A stretch of DNA of 64,000 bases. Origin: Arthrobacter sp. MMS18-M83. GTDB taxonomy: Bacteria > Actinomycetota > Actinomycetes > Actinomycetales > Micrococcaceae. The DNA is taken from the NCBI RefSeq assembly GCF_026683955.1, contig NZ_CP113343.1, positions 3,348,001 through 3,412,000 on the forward strand, read 5' to 3'. The notes beneath the pieces were generated by a model that was given only the letters and a program-made list of their open reading frames with translations, was not told where the DNA came from and did not search any database. The position numbers and the translations under genes are program-made. This document shows positions 1 to 8,558 of this stretch, piece by piece; positions within the stretch are counted from its first letter, which is position 1; the number at the start of each line of letters is the position of its first letter.

Positions 1-78
1 TGCGTTGCCGCGGGATCGCCAGCGAAGGTTATTCGAGTATTTGATGGTGACGGTCTTTCGTTGAGGAATTCGATTTAG
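1..78 (+). CDS. C-terminal end of a hexapeptide-repeat acetyltransferase (partial)
   Basis: Frame 1 is open from the window edge to a TAG at 76-78 and reads ...VAAGSPAKVIR... in its first residues. That AGxPAKVIR signature is the usual C-terminal end of left-handed beta-helix acyltransferases of the WcaF/LacA type, which O- or N-acetylate sugars or serine. Only 25 residues are inside the window, so the substrate cannot be named. The next gene starts at the following base, which suggests tight coupling with the flippase downstream and a role in surface polysaccharide modification. The family call rests on the short tail motif alone. Confidence 0.55.
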   Translation, partial: CVAAGSPAKVIRVFDGDGLSLRNSI

Positions 79-1664
79 TTGGGTTCCGAAGCCGGTCCCG
101 TGATTTCAGGCCAGGAGCATCGCGTTGCCACACTAGCGTCCAATTCCGGCGCGAATGTCCTACGTTCAGTTGCTAGTAGCCTCCTTACGGTTGCTTTGCC
201 GTTTTTGTTGGCGCGTTTGCTCTCGGCGCAGGCATACTCGGCTTGGGTACTGCTATTTGGTATGGCCGCATACGTCATTTACTTTGACTTGGGACTTCAG
301 CCGGTCGTGCAATCCATGGTTGCTCGCTTTGTCGGTACGAATGACCGGGAGTCCACGCGCGATGTGGTCGGAGCAGCACTTCGACTGATGGGACTCGTCG
401 TGATCTGCTGCCTGCCGGTGGCCTGTATTGTGTCGGCAGCCATAAAGTCTTTCTTTCCAGGATTGCCGGACGGTGTTCTCGTTGATTTTCAGATTGCTTT
501 CGTTGTTACGGTTTGCGGTCAGCTCGCGATCCTTATTTCCAACGTTGTTATGGCCTATCACGCCGGAAAGCAGCAGCTGGTTAAACCGTCTTTTCTAGTT
601 GGAGCGTCACGACTGGGGGCGCTTTTGGGAGCCGCCGCCGCAGCTGCTTTTACGAATAATCTAACGGTCACCTCGATCGCTTTGACCCTCCCGCTGCTCA
701 TAGGCTTGGGAATTTTGATTTGGCGCCTCCGGGGGAACTTGGCAGAATATCGCGGGAGTCTTCGGGAACCGATGATCGTTCGATATCTCGGATAGGCATC
801 CGAGTCCTACTTGCTTACTCCGGGCCCCTTGTCCTGTGGAATATCTGCATGCTTTTTGTTAACGGTGCTGGCGTTGTGCTTGTGGCGAGACTCGACTACG
901 GTTCTGTTTCCGCGTATGGCGTGGCGAGCATGTTTGTTGCGGTCGTCATTGGACTCGAGAATGCATTTGTTGGGCCGCTTCTTTCCGAGTTTGGAAGGCG
1001 TAGCGCCGCTGGAATTGCGGACCCTCGTGACCTGCATGTGTCTTCAACAATCAACGGCGTATTTCTTGTAGCTGTTGGCACGCTGGTTTTGATTGCATTT
1101 CCCGCGATCAAGTTGATTTTTCCGGAGCATGTTCGTGAAAGTCTTGGATTCGGTGTGCTTGCTGCAATGATTTTAGGAAATCAGCTTAGGCTGAGCATGA
1201 CTCCTTTGGCCATGTACTTTATCGCTACCCAGAAGCATAGACGGATAATCCTTCCTCCGATTGTAGAAGCTGCTTCTACGGTTGTGTTTGGAATTCTTCT
1301 TGGGCTATTGTTTGGCTTACCTGGCGTCGTGGGCGGAGCCGTTCTTGGTTCCATCGTTGGTGTTGGCCTGAGCCTTACTTGGTCCGTGAGCCTGGCTCGT
1401 TTGGAGAACATTGATAGGCGGGATCTAGTACTGAGTGCCATTGTTAAGCCTCTTCTTTGCTTCAGCCCGACGATTGTCGCATCCACACTTGTAGGCTATG
1501 ACCTTGTGCACCCGGTTTGGTTGTCAGCACTCGTGACCTTGGGTTCTGTACCGATGAGCCTCTTCTTGGTCTGGTTCGTGGCATTCGGAGAACCCGAGAA
1601 ACGGCTGTTTTCGTCGTTGCTTTGGCATTTGTTTAGACAACGTGGGCCGACCCGAATCAGGTAG
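79..1664 (+). pseudogene. Wzx-type polysaccharide flippase, broken by a frameshift
   Basis: Two overlapping frames together encode one multi-spanning membrane protein of about 525 residues, the normal size for an O-antigen/teichoic-acid flippase of the MATE/MVF superfamily. The first half (79-795, TTG start directly after the preceding TAG) carries about six hydrophobic segments and stops at TAG 793-795. The second half continues in another frame from about 780 and ends at 1664 with six more segments. The crossover lies near 780-793, consistent with a single-base loss. The role would be to flip lipid-linked repeat units across the membrane. Base composition is clearly lower in GC than the core genes further on, as is usual for exchanged polysaccharide loci. 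A sequencing error cannot be excluded. Confidence 0.7.
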
Positions 1665-1706
1665 TTTCATTTTGGGCGGAGTAGAGCGACGCAAATACCC
1701 ACCTCG

Positions 1707-1747
1707 GACCTGACTTGGCTCATTTGCTTAGACCTGACTTGGCTCAC
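1707..1747 (+). repeat. Short direct repeat GACCTGACTTGGCTCA
   Basis: The 16-mer GACCTGACTTGGCTCA occurs at about 1707 and again at about 1731, and a degenerate version appears near 1814 inside the left end of the ISL3 remnant. It lies in the non-coding gap between the flippase and the IS. It is probably debris of IS termini. No function is evident. Confidence 0.5.
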
Positions 1748-1950
1748 GCGTCGTTAATTCGGCTCATCGCATTTGAGGGTGTAATCGGGGTAGGCGCGTC
1801 GGTGGCCGGTTAGACCTGACTTCGGTCATTCGGTTTAGTGGCTTCGTGGTTGACGGTGAATCGGGTTCCGTGTCTTGAAAGCTGAAGGGCTCGTAGCCCT
1901 GCTGTGATGGATGTTCTCTACGCATTCATCGAAGCCAGGAGCTACGAGCC

Positions 1951-2237
1951 TTGATCGAGCCTACTGCCCAGCGCCCGGACGCTTTCACCGTCATTTTCAA
2001 TCTGCCCGACTACCGTGTCATCGGGACCGAAGTCCTTGCCTTCGGGCAGCGGCGGGTCCGCGTCGAAGCCACCGCCGAGGCCGGCTGTCCGTCCTGCGGC
2101 GTCATCAGCACCCGCGTGCATTCACGTACTTCGACCGGCCCGGCACCAGCAACGGACCCACAGAAGCACTCAATGGCCGGCTCGAACACCTCCGCGGCTC
2201 AGCCCTCGGCTTTCGGAACCTTGCCAACTACATTGCC
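1951..2237 (+). pseudogene. ISL3-family transposase, internally deleted
   Basis: The reading starting with TTG at 1951 gives the N-terminal part with the zinc-finger motif CPSCG typical of ISL3 transposases. After about 2123 the frame changes and the sequence continues directly with the C-terminal motif SNGPTEALNGRLEHLRG and FRNLANYIAG. The catalytic DDE core is therefore missing between the two parts. The gene is cut again at 2237 by the inner IS. Its last codons resume at 3730 after the 8-bp target duplication. Confidence 0.75.
2230..2237. repeat. 8-bp target-site duplication ACATTGCC (left copy)
   Basis: ACATTGCC at 2230-2237 is repeated at 3722-3729, exactly bordering the inner element. 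An 8-bp duplication is the size typical for ISL3-family transposition, so the insertion was transpositional. The target was the C-terminal codons of the older ISL3 transposase. Confidence 0.85.
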
Positions 2238-3721
2238 GGCTCTTCGCATTTAGGCATGGTTGGGTTGCTTGATTCGGTAGGGGCAGTGACCGTCGGCAGC
2301 GAGTAGGCATCTGAGTCTGTAGTTGGTGAAGTTGCGGAAGCCGCGGGCTATTCTGCGGGTGGTTTCGATGACGCCGTTGATCGCTTCGGTGGGTCCGTTG
2401 GAAGCGCCGCGGGTGTCGAAGTAGGCCAGGATCGCGGCCTTCCATTGTTTGAGTGTCCGGCCCAGTCGTGAGACCTCGGGGATCGGGCAGGACGGGAACG
2501 AGGAGATCACCTCGTTGACGAGTTCCCTGCCCCGCTCCGGCCTGGCGTGGTAGATGTTTCGGAGCTTCTGGTAGCACTGCCAGGCCAAGGTGACTTCGTG
2601 GTCCGGGTCCCCGAGGGTGAATCTCGCGTCGAGCCGGGCGGATTGCTTATCGGTGAGGTGTTCGGCCCCGATCTGCAGGGTCCGGCGGATCCCGTAGAGC
2701 GGGTCGCCCTTGCGGCCGCGGTGCCCGAGGGTCTCCCGCTGCACGCGGCGGCGGACCTCATCGACCATGGCTGATCCCAGTTTCACGACATGGAACCCGT
2801 CCAGCATCGTGATGGCCTCGGGCAGTACGTCTCGGATCGCGTTCGCGTAGCCGCGGAACGGATCCAGCGCTGCCGTCTTGATCCCGGCGGTGAATTCCTC
2901 GCCGCGGGCTTTGAGCCAGTCCGCGTAGGCCTTCCCGGACCGGCCCGGGACGAGGTCCAGCAACCTGGCGTGCACCACGCCGTTCCCGTCGCGGGTGTGG
3001 TCCACGATTCCCGTGACCATCCCGGATCCGGGCGGGCCGGTATGGGACCAGACATGCTCATCGACTCCGAGCGCGTTCACCCCGGCCAGCCTGCCGGTCG
3101 CTGCGATCCGCCGGGCAGCCTCTGCGTTGATGGCGTCCCAAGGCGTGTGCCAGGAGACGCCGAGCTGGTGGGCCAGGGCGGAGACGGAGGTGTCGAAACG
3201 CTGCAGGCCGTCGGTCGCCCACGCAACGGCCCTGCCAGTGAGTTTTGCCCGGGGCCCGGCCAACTCATGCTCTTCGGTGAAGGTGGTCCTGGGGAGTCAG
3301 GGCCCGGGCATCGCCAGACACGTTTGGCCCACAGCAGCCGCACCGGCCGCCCGAAACACGGGGTGTCATGGAGCCGGACCTGCCGGCGGCCGTGCCCGAC
3401 CGCGACGACACCGCAGTCCGGACAACCGCTAACGGTTTCGGCTGTCTCGACGTGCAGAACCAGGCCGGTCCCGGCCGCGGTGACAGAGCAGACGTGGATG
3501 CCGTCGACACCAAGAAGCGCGTCGGCCCGCTCGCACCAGCGACCACCCGGGCAGGAAGTAGCATTGGGCATATCAGGGTCTCTTTTTTATTTGGAAGCTT
3601 GGTCGCTACCAATTCAAAGAGGCCCTGACCCCTCTTCTCCCGCACCACGCCGCAGCGGCATCCGGACACGCTCCTGCCCTCGGCGTCAGACGGCCCTAAC
3701 CACGCTCATCTGCGAAGGGCC
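2238..3721 (-). mobile_element. ISL3-family insertion sequence, copy 1 (1484 bp)
   Basis: The element begins GGCTCTTCGCATTTAGGC at 2238. The complement of its right end reads GGCCCTTCGCAGATGAGC, giving imperfect terminal inverted repeats. It is bounded by the 8-bp duplication ACATTGCC. It encodes one transposase on the minus strand. A second copy of identical length lies at 15467-16950, differing at only a few positions. Because it sits inside another ISL3 remnant, it is the younger of the two insertions. Confidence 0.88.
2250..3571 (-). pseudogene. ISL3-family transposase (copy 1), frameshifted
   Basis: The N-terminal part starts at ATG 3571 and holds the zinc-binding segment with GCPDCG and WRCP. 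The catalytic part runs in another frame to 2250, with acidic motifs in ALGVDEHVW, ALDPFRGY and SNGPTEAING, followed by RGFRNFTNYR. The frames cross at a run of four C on the coding strand (plus-strand positions about 3289-3295). One extra base there would restore a single protein of about 440 residues, the usual ISL3 length. The second copy has the same break. ISL3 elements are not known to use programmed frameshifting, so I call it inactive, but the shared state is noted separately. Confidence 0.75.
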
Positions 3722-3729
3722 ACATTGCC
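3722..3729. repeat. 8-bp target-site duplication ACATTGCC (right copy)
   Basis: This is the right-hand partner of the duplication at 2230-2237. The interrupted older transposase sequence resumes directly after it at 3730 and runs into the 23-bp terminal repeat ending at 3790. Confidence 0.85.
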
Positions 3730-3819
3730 GGATCACCCCTTGAGACCGGCGGATTCAGACGAAAGGCTACACCCTCAAATGCGATGAGCCATTTTTACCG
3801 CTTTCTTCAGCGAGAGAGA

Positions 3820-4884
3820 CTATTCAACCAGACCCTTATTGGCGAGTTCCTTCAGTGCTTGATCCCATGCTGAGGAATCGGCCCCGTTAGAACTCCAGGA
3901 AGTTTTGATGAATTGCGTAATGGCCTCTTTAGTTGACCAAGCTGGCAGCGGCGCCCCGATTTCCTTCAACCGTCGCAAGTCAGCGCAAGCGTGATCGATG
4001 TCGCCGGCACGCTTGATGGGTGTGTGCACAATCCCCACGTCAGTTCCGGGCGCTGCGTCGATGGCATACTGTGCCAGTTGGTCCAAACTTGTCCGGACTC
4101 CTGTTCCGCAGTTTAACACTCGGGCGGGCTCCCCGACGGCCGAAGGGTTCTCCAGGCACCACGCCACCAGCGCCGCCAGATCCTCGACGTGAACGAAATC
4201 ACGCGTTTGGGACCCATCTCCGTAAATGGACAGTTCGCGGCCTTCTTTCAGCCGGGCAAGAAATGCCGCAAGTACACCGGTGTACGGATTGTGGAGCGCT
4301 TGGCCTTGGCCAATTACGTTCTGCGGTCGAATAATTGTGGCGCTTACTCGGCCGTAAACGATTCTTTCCAGAGCCGTTTCGCCTGCCGATTTGGTCTCTC
4401 CGTAAACGGACACCGGTCCGTGAGGGTCCTCCTCGTTGGACGGTAGCAGACGTCCGGATGGTCCGCCATCTAGACCCCTTGGTAGCACCTCACCAGCTTC
4501 CAAGAGACGCCCTTCACCATACACAGCCCGTGAGCTCATTGTGACAATGGGAACCATCCAGTTTGCCGCAGTGGTTGCCGCAAGCTGAGTGCCGCCTACG
4601 TTGACCCGACGGTAGTGATCCTGCTCGTACATAGACTGCGAAGTACCGGTTTCAGCCGCCAGGTGAACGATAGCCTCGTGCGGGGGTACGGACTCCCAAG
4701 CGTCCGACTCAGAGACGTCCCTGTTTAATACGACGCCCGGAAAACGTTCAGCCGAGTGTTCCGGATTTTGATGCACCTGAGTGTCCAGCGAATCCATCGC
4801 CGTCACTTCGTGCCCCTTTGTGACGAGCAGCCTAGCCAGATGCTGACCAATAAAGCCAGCCCCGCCGGTAATCAGAATTTTCAT
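3820..4884 (-). CDS. NAD-dependent sugar-nucleotide epimerase/dehydratase
   Basis: This is an extended short-chain dehydrogenase of 354 residues. The N-terminal Rossmann motif is GGAGFIG (residues 7-13) and the catalytic tyrosine-lysine pair is in VYGETK. These features fit enzymes that epimerise, dehydrate or reduce nucleotide sugars in surface polysaccharide synthesis. The start at 4884 is preferred over the longer open frame because the protein then begins MKILITGGAG, as in the family, and is preceded by a strong GGGGGA ribosome site. It follows the ISL3 remnant by 30 bp, and its stop lies near the IS end. The precise substrate (UDP-, dTDP- or GDP-sugar) cannot be read from the sequence. 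Confidence 0.8.
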   Translation of the reverse strand: MKILITGGAGFIGQHLARLLVTKGHEVTAMDSLDTQVHQNPEHSAERFPGVVLNRDVSESDAWESVPPHEAIVHLAAETGTSQSMYEQDHYRRVNVGGTQLAATTAANWMVPIVTMSSRAVYGEGRLLEAGEVLPRGLDGGPSGRLLPSNEEDPHGPVSVYGETKSAGETALERIVYGRVSATIIRPQNVIGQGQALHNPYTGVLAAFLARLKEGRELSIYGDGSQTRDFVHVEDLAALVAWCLENPSAVGEPARVLNCGTGVRTSLDQLAQYAIDAAPGTDVGIVHTPIKRAGDIDHACADLRRLKEIGAPLPAWSTKEAITQFIKTSWSSNGADSSAWDQALKELANKGLVE

Positions 4885-5563
4885 TTGTTCCCCCAATATC
4901 ACTGGTCGTTGGGCACCAAAGCCCCTTGTTGGACTCGTGCTGTTGCCACCCAAACGAGCGATCCGCGAGGCGAGGCGTGTCTGTCTGAGGGCCAAAAGAA
5001 CGCCCATTTGTCACCCACTCTAGCGGGATCTGAATGTAGGCACGGTACGGTGGATCGGGGAGAAATCACTTGGTCACCTAGGATCTGAGGGCTCGGGGGG
5101 CTGTTGAGGTGATGCGCATTCGACGTTCCCTGTGTAAACCTAGGTTTGTGCAGCCGGATGTCGCCATTTTGATCCCAAATCTGTGAGAATACGGTGTCGG
5201 ATACGCAACAGGAGCCCAGATGTCATCGCGCGACGGTTTGTCAATAGAGGCAATGCGGCCCCTCCCGCGGCAGCTCCCACGCGACATGGAGCACTAAATG
5301 ACCTTAACAGTTGAGAGTTTCTCGTTGGCTCCCCACAAGACAATTGCGATTTGACATCGATTCCGCGCTATCGAAGACCTGTTCATGAATCCCAGTACCT
5401 GAGCGCGCGGCTTCTATAAGGTCTGTTTTGGCCCGTGAGCGGTCAGAGTTTGTCTCCGAAAGTGTATCGAGGCTGATAGGAGCTGAGAAGTTGCTGCCGA
5501 TGACGCCCGCATACGGGTGAAGACAATGGTTTTTAGTAGTCAAATCGCGCCGCATGAACTTCC
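4885..5563. other. 679-bp intergenic region with no recognisable gene
   Basis: This gap between the epimerase and the Lrp regulator should contain the epimerase promoter and the end of the regulator transcript. The short open frames in it have no family features and look like noise. GC is lower than in the adjacent dehydrogenase operon. It therefore marks the boundary between the polysaccharide region and the core block. Confidence 0.5.
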
Positions 5564-6028
5564 CTACCGTGTATCCAAATCCTCGAACACCAGGAACGTC
5601 TGCGTGTCCTGCACGCCCGGCATTGACTGCAACTGGTCGAAGATGACCCGGCGCAGATGGATATTGTCGGTGGCGCGGACCAGGAGGATCACGTCGAAGT
5701 CGCCGCCCACCAGCGCAATGTGCTGCACCTCCGGAATGAGCCGAAGCTCTTCCCGAAGCTCGCGCCACGAGTGCTGCTGCACCTTGAGCGTGACGTAGGC
5801 GGATGACTTCAAACCGGCCTTGATGGGGTCCACCAGCGCAGTGAACTTGGTGAGCACACCCTCGCCCGTCAGCCGGGAAATTCTCGAGTACGCGTGCGCC
5901 CTGCTGATGTGGACGTTCTCCGCCACTTGGGTGACTGACATCCTTCCGTCCCGGGTCAGCTCGGCAATGATGTCCCTGTCCACCTGGTCCAGGGGGACTT
6001 CTGCCTGATCTGCTTCGACCTCGGCCAT
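5564..6028 (-). CDS. bkdR: Lrp/AsnC-family regulator of the adjacent 2-oxoacid dehydrogenase operon
   Basis: The protein has 154 residues: an N-terminal winged helix-turn-helix (DQVDRDIIAELTRDGRMSVT onward, with the recognition helix around ISRAHAYSRISRL) and a C-terminal RAM/ligand-binding domain containing GGDFDVILLVRA. The start at 6028 has a GGAG site five bases upstream and gives a normal family length; the longer frame to 6073 does not. It is divergently transcribed from the dehydrogenase genes with a 171-bp intergenic space, the classic arrangement of BkdR. Regulation by branched-chain amino acids or their keto acids is inferred from this context. Confidence 0.82.
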   Translation of the reverse strand: MAEVEADQAEVPLDQVDRDIIAELTRDGRMSVTQVAENVHISRAHAYSRISRLTGEGVLTKFTALVDPIKAGLKSSAYVTLKVQQHSWRELREELRLIPEVQHIALVGGDFDVILLVRATDNIHLRRVIFDQLQSMPGVQDTQTFLVFEDLDTR

Positions 6029-6199
6029 CGCATCTCCAATTCGTCCACAAGGTGAGCCCGTTACCCAGCTCACATTTGCAATTTGTCTTCCAGACTAGAC
6101 GTTTCCAGCAAGCTTTTCCATGATTCTGGCTAGAGCTGGATACGAAACTTCTCTAGGGAACATACTGGTGACAAATAGTGGATACAGAAGGACGGACCA

Positions 6200-7432
6200 A
6201 TGACGATCTCCGCGGACCATGAGGCCCAGGGTCTGGCTGACGCTCGGCCGGACGACTCCGAAGTAAACGATCAAGCTTCCGAAGTGCGGCGCAAGTTCGG
6301 AATCAGTGTGGAAGACTACATGCTGCCTGCCCGCCATCAGATCCAGATGGTGGACCCGTCCGGCAAGCTCAAGCCCGAAGCTGAGCAGGGCACCGAGCCC
6401 GGCCACGAATATCCCATCCCCGGCGACGCCGAACTCATGGCGGCGTACGAACAACTCGTCGTCGGGCGCCGTGTCAATGACCAGAACTCCGCCCTCGTCC
6501 GGCAAGGCCGCATGGCCGTGTACCCGTCTAGCCACGGCCAGGAAGCATGCCAGGTGGCTGCCGCGCTGTGCCTTCGCGAAGGCGACTGGCTGTTCCCCAC
6601 CTACCGTGACGCCGTCGCCGTCATGTCCCGGGGTGTAGACCCCGTGGAGACCATGACCATCTTCCGTGGTGACTGGCACAGCGGCTACGATCCCGCCAAG
6701 CACAAGGTAGGCATCCAGTGCACCCCGCTGACTACTCAGCTGCTGCATGGCGTCGGGGTTGCCCATGCCGCCAAACTTCGCGGCGAGGACACCGTGGTAT
6801 TGGCAATGTGCGGCGATGGTGCCACCAGCGAAGGAGACTTCCACGAAGCACTCAACTTCGCAGCTGTTTTCCACCTGCCGGTGATCTTCTTCGTGCAGAA
6901 CAACAAGTACGCCATCTCGGTGCCCCTGAGCCACCAGTCAGTGGCGCCCTCACTGGCCCACAAGGCCGTCGGCTATGGAATGGCCGGTGAACGCGTGGAC
7001 GGCAACGACCTCGTCGCGCTGCTCGCCGTCCTGGACCGCGCAGTGAAGCTTGCTCGCGAAGGCTCCGGCCCACTCCTGATCGAGGCCCACACCTACCGCA
7101 TGCAGGCCCACACGAACGCTGACGACGCCACCCGCTACCGGAAGGACAGCGAAGTGGCCGAATGGACGGCCAAGGATCCCATCAGCCGCATGACGTCGTA
7201 TCTCACCGGCCGTGGACTGCTCGATGACGACGGTTCCACCCGGATAGCAGCAAAGGCCGAGGCGGTTGCCGCGCAGCTTCGCGATGGCCTGGGGGAGGAC
7301 GTCCCGGTAGATCCGCAGAACCTGTTCCGTTACGTCTTCTCCACCCCCACTCCGCAGTTGAGGGAGCAGTCCGCCCTGCTCGCCGATGAACTCGCCCGTG
7401 AGGCATCCAGCCAGAAGGAGGCAGGCAAATGA
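6200..7432 (+). CDS. bkdA: 2-oxoacid dehydrogenase E1 component, alpha subunit
   Basis: This thiamine-diphosphate enzyme subunit of 410 residues decarboxylates branched-chain 2-oxo acids or pyruvate together with the beta subunit encoded next. The TPP/Mg motif is complete: GDG at residues 205-207 and NN at 234-235, in GDGATSEGDFHEALNF...VQNNKYAIS. The substrate-pocket segment YPSSHGQEA is also present. A ribosome site AGAAGGA precedes the ATG. The stop overlaps the next start by four bases (ATGA), so the subunits are translationally coupled. Branched-chain specificity is inferred from the Lrp neighbour; automated annotation may call it pdhA. Confidence 0.88.
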   Translation: MTISADHEAQGLADARPDDSEVNDQASEVRRKFGISVEDYMLPARHQIQMVDPSGKLKPEAEQGTEPGHEYPIPGDAELMAAYEQLVVGRRVNDQNSALVRQGRMAVYPSSHGQEACQVAAALCLREGDWLFPTYRDAVAVMSRGVDPVETMTIFRGDWHSGYDPAKHKVGIQCTPLTTQLLHGVGVAHAAKLRGEDTVVLAMCGDGATSEGDFHEALNFAAVFHLPVIFFVQNNKYAISVPLSHQSVAPSLAHKAVGYGMAGERVDGNDLVALLAVLDRAVKLAREGSGPLLIEAHTYRMQAHTNADDATRYRKDSEVAEWTAKDPISRMTSYLTGRGLLDDDGSTRIAAKAEAVAAQLRDGLGEDVPVDPQNLFRYVFSTPTPQLREQSALLADELAREASSQKEAGK

Positions 7433-8556
7433 GCCCCGCCGTCACCACATCCTCTGAAGCCACCGAGCGCGCAGCCACGGGCGACGTTAGCTCCGCCACG
7501 GCCAGCGCGGCAGCCAGCGCAGCGGCAGTTGCCGAAGCTTCCGGTCCCCAGACCATCACCATGGCCAAGGCGCTCAACACCGCGATGGCGGACGCCATGG
7601 AGGCCGATTCTTCCGTTCTGGTGTTCGGTGAAGACGTGGGCCGCCTGGGCGGCGTCTTCCGGATCACCGATGGCCTCATGGCGACCTTCGGAGAACAGCG
7701 TTGCTTTGACACCCCGCTTGCTGAGTCCGGCATCGTCGGCATGGCCGTGGGTATGGCCATGAATGGAATGCGTCCCGTGATCGAGATGCAGTTTGATGCC
7801 TTCGCCTACCCGGCCTTCGAGCAGATCGTCAGCCACGTGGCCAAGATGCACAACCGCACCAAGGGCGCCGTGAAGCTGCCCATGGTTATCCGCGTCCCTT
7901 ATGCCGGCGGGATCGGCGGCGTGGAGCACCACTGCGACTCGTCCGAGTCTTACTACGCGCACACTGCCGGCCTGAAGGTTTACACCCCGGCCACCGTAGC
8001 TGACGGCTACCGCATGCTCCGCGAGGCCATCGATTCCGACGATCCCGTGATGTTCATGGAACCCAAGAAGCTCTACTGGTCCAAAGACCAAGTTGATCTG
8101 GGCGCGCTGCGCGCCGAACACGCCGCGAACGCTTCGGTGGGATCCAGCAGCGAGGGACGGGCCGCCGTCGCGCGCCCCGGCACCGATGCGACGCTCATCG
8201 CCTACGGCCCCTCTGTCCCGACGGCGCTCGCCGCCGCGGCTGCGGCCGCTGAAGAGGGCCGTTCGCTTGAAGTGATCGATGTCCGCTCGATCGTGCCTTT
8301 CGACGACGAGACCGTGTGCGCTTCTGTGCGGAAGACCGGCCGCGCCGTCGTGATCGCTGAAGCCCACGGATTCGCCTCGGTGTCCTCCGAAATCGTGGCC
8401 CGCGTGCAGGAACGCTGCTTCCACTACTTGGCCGCGCCCATCCGCCGGGTGACCGGCTTCGACGTCCCGTACCCGGCTCCGAAGCTGGAGCACTACTACT
8501 TGCCGAGCGTCGACCGCATCCTCGACGCCGTTGACGATCTTCAATGGGAGAACTGA
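7429..8556 (+). CDS. bkdB: 2-oxoacid dehydrogenase E1 component, beta subunit
   Basis: The 375-residue transketolase-like beta subunit forms the alpha2beta2 E1 with its upstream partner. The pyrimidine-binding domain begins near residue 40 (TMAKALNTAMADAM) and contains GEDVGRLGGVFR and the active-site loop DTPLAESGIVGMAVGMAMNG. The C-terminal transketolase domain follows from about residue 240. The first 35 residues are an Ala/Ser/Thr-rich extension of low complexity, so a later start is possible, but the four-base overlap with the alpha gene supports the annotated one. Confidence 0.88.
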   Translation: MSPAVTTSSEATERAATGDVSSATASAAASAAAVAEASGPQTITMAKALNTAMADAMEADSSVLVFGEDVGRLGGVFRITDGLMATFGEQRCFDTPLAESGIVGMAVGMAMNGMRPVIEMQFDAFAYPAFEQIVSHVAKMHNRTKGAVKLPMVIRVPYAGGIGGVEHHCDSSESYYAHTAGLKVYTPATVADGYRMLREAIDSDDPVMFMEPKKLYWSKDQVDLGALRAEHAANASVGSSSEGRAAVARPGTDATLIAYGPSVPTALAAAAAAAEEGRSLEVIDVRSIVPFDDETVCASVRKTGRAVVIAEAHGFASVSSEIVARVQERCFHYLAAPIRRVTGFDVPYPAPKLEHYYLPSVDRILDAVDDLQWEN

Positions 8557-8558
8557 CC

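Larger units (their letters stand above)
1761..3790. mobile_element. ISL3-family remnant, interrupted by a second ISL3-type element
   Basis: The two ends carry a 23-bp perfect inverted repeat that begins GGCTCATCGCATTTGAGGG: the left copy starts at 1761 and the right copy ends at 3790. Between them are a transposase with an internal deletion (1951-2229, continuing at 3730) and a complete 1484-bp element (2238-3721). Without that insert the remnant is only about 0.55 kb, so most of its transposase is gone. No matching 8-bp direct repeat flanks 1761 and 3790, which suggests that the outer flanks have since rearranged. Confidence 0.75.

Noticed and set aside
7330..8544. Minus-strand open frames over the dehydrogenase operon (also 6095-6934) as genes
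   Set aside because: They lie opposite conserved E1 subunits and show the repetitive His/Gly/Val composition typical of antisense frames in high-GC DNA.
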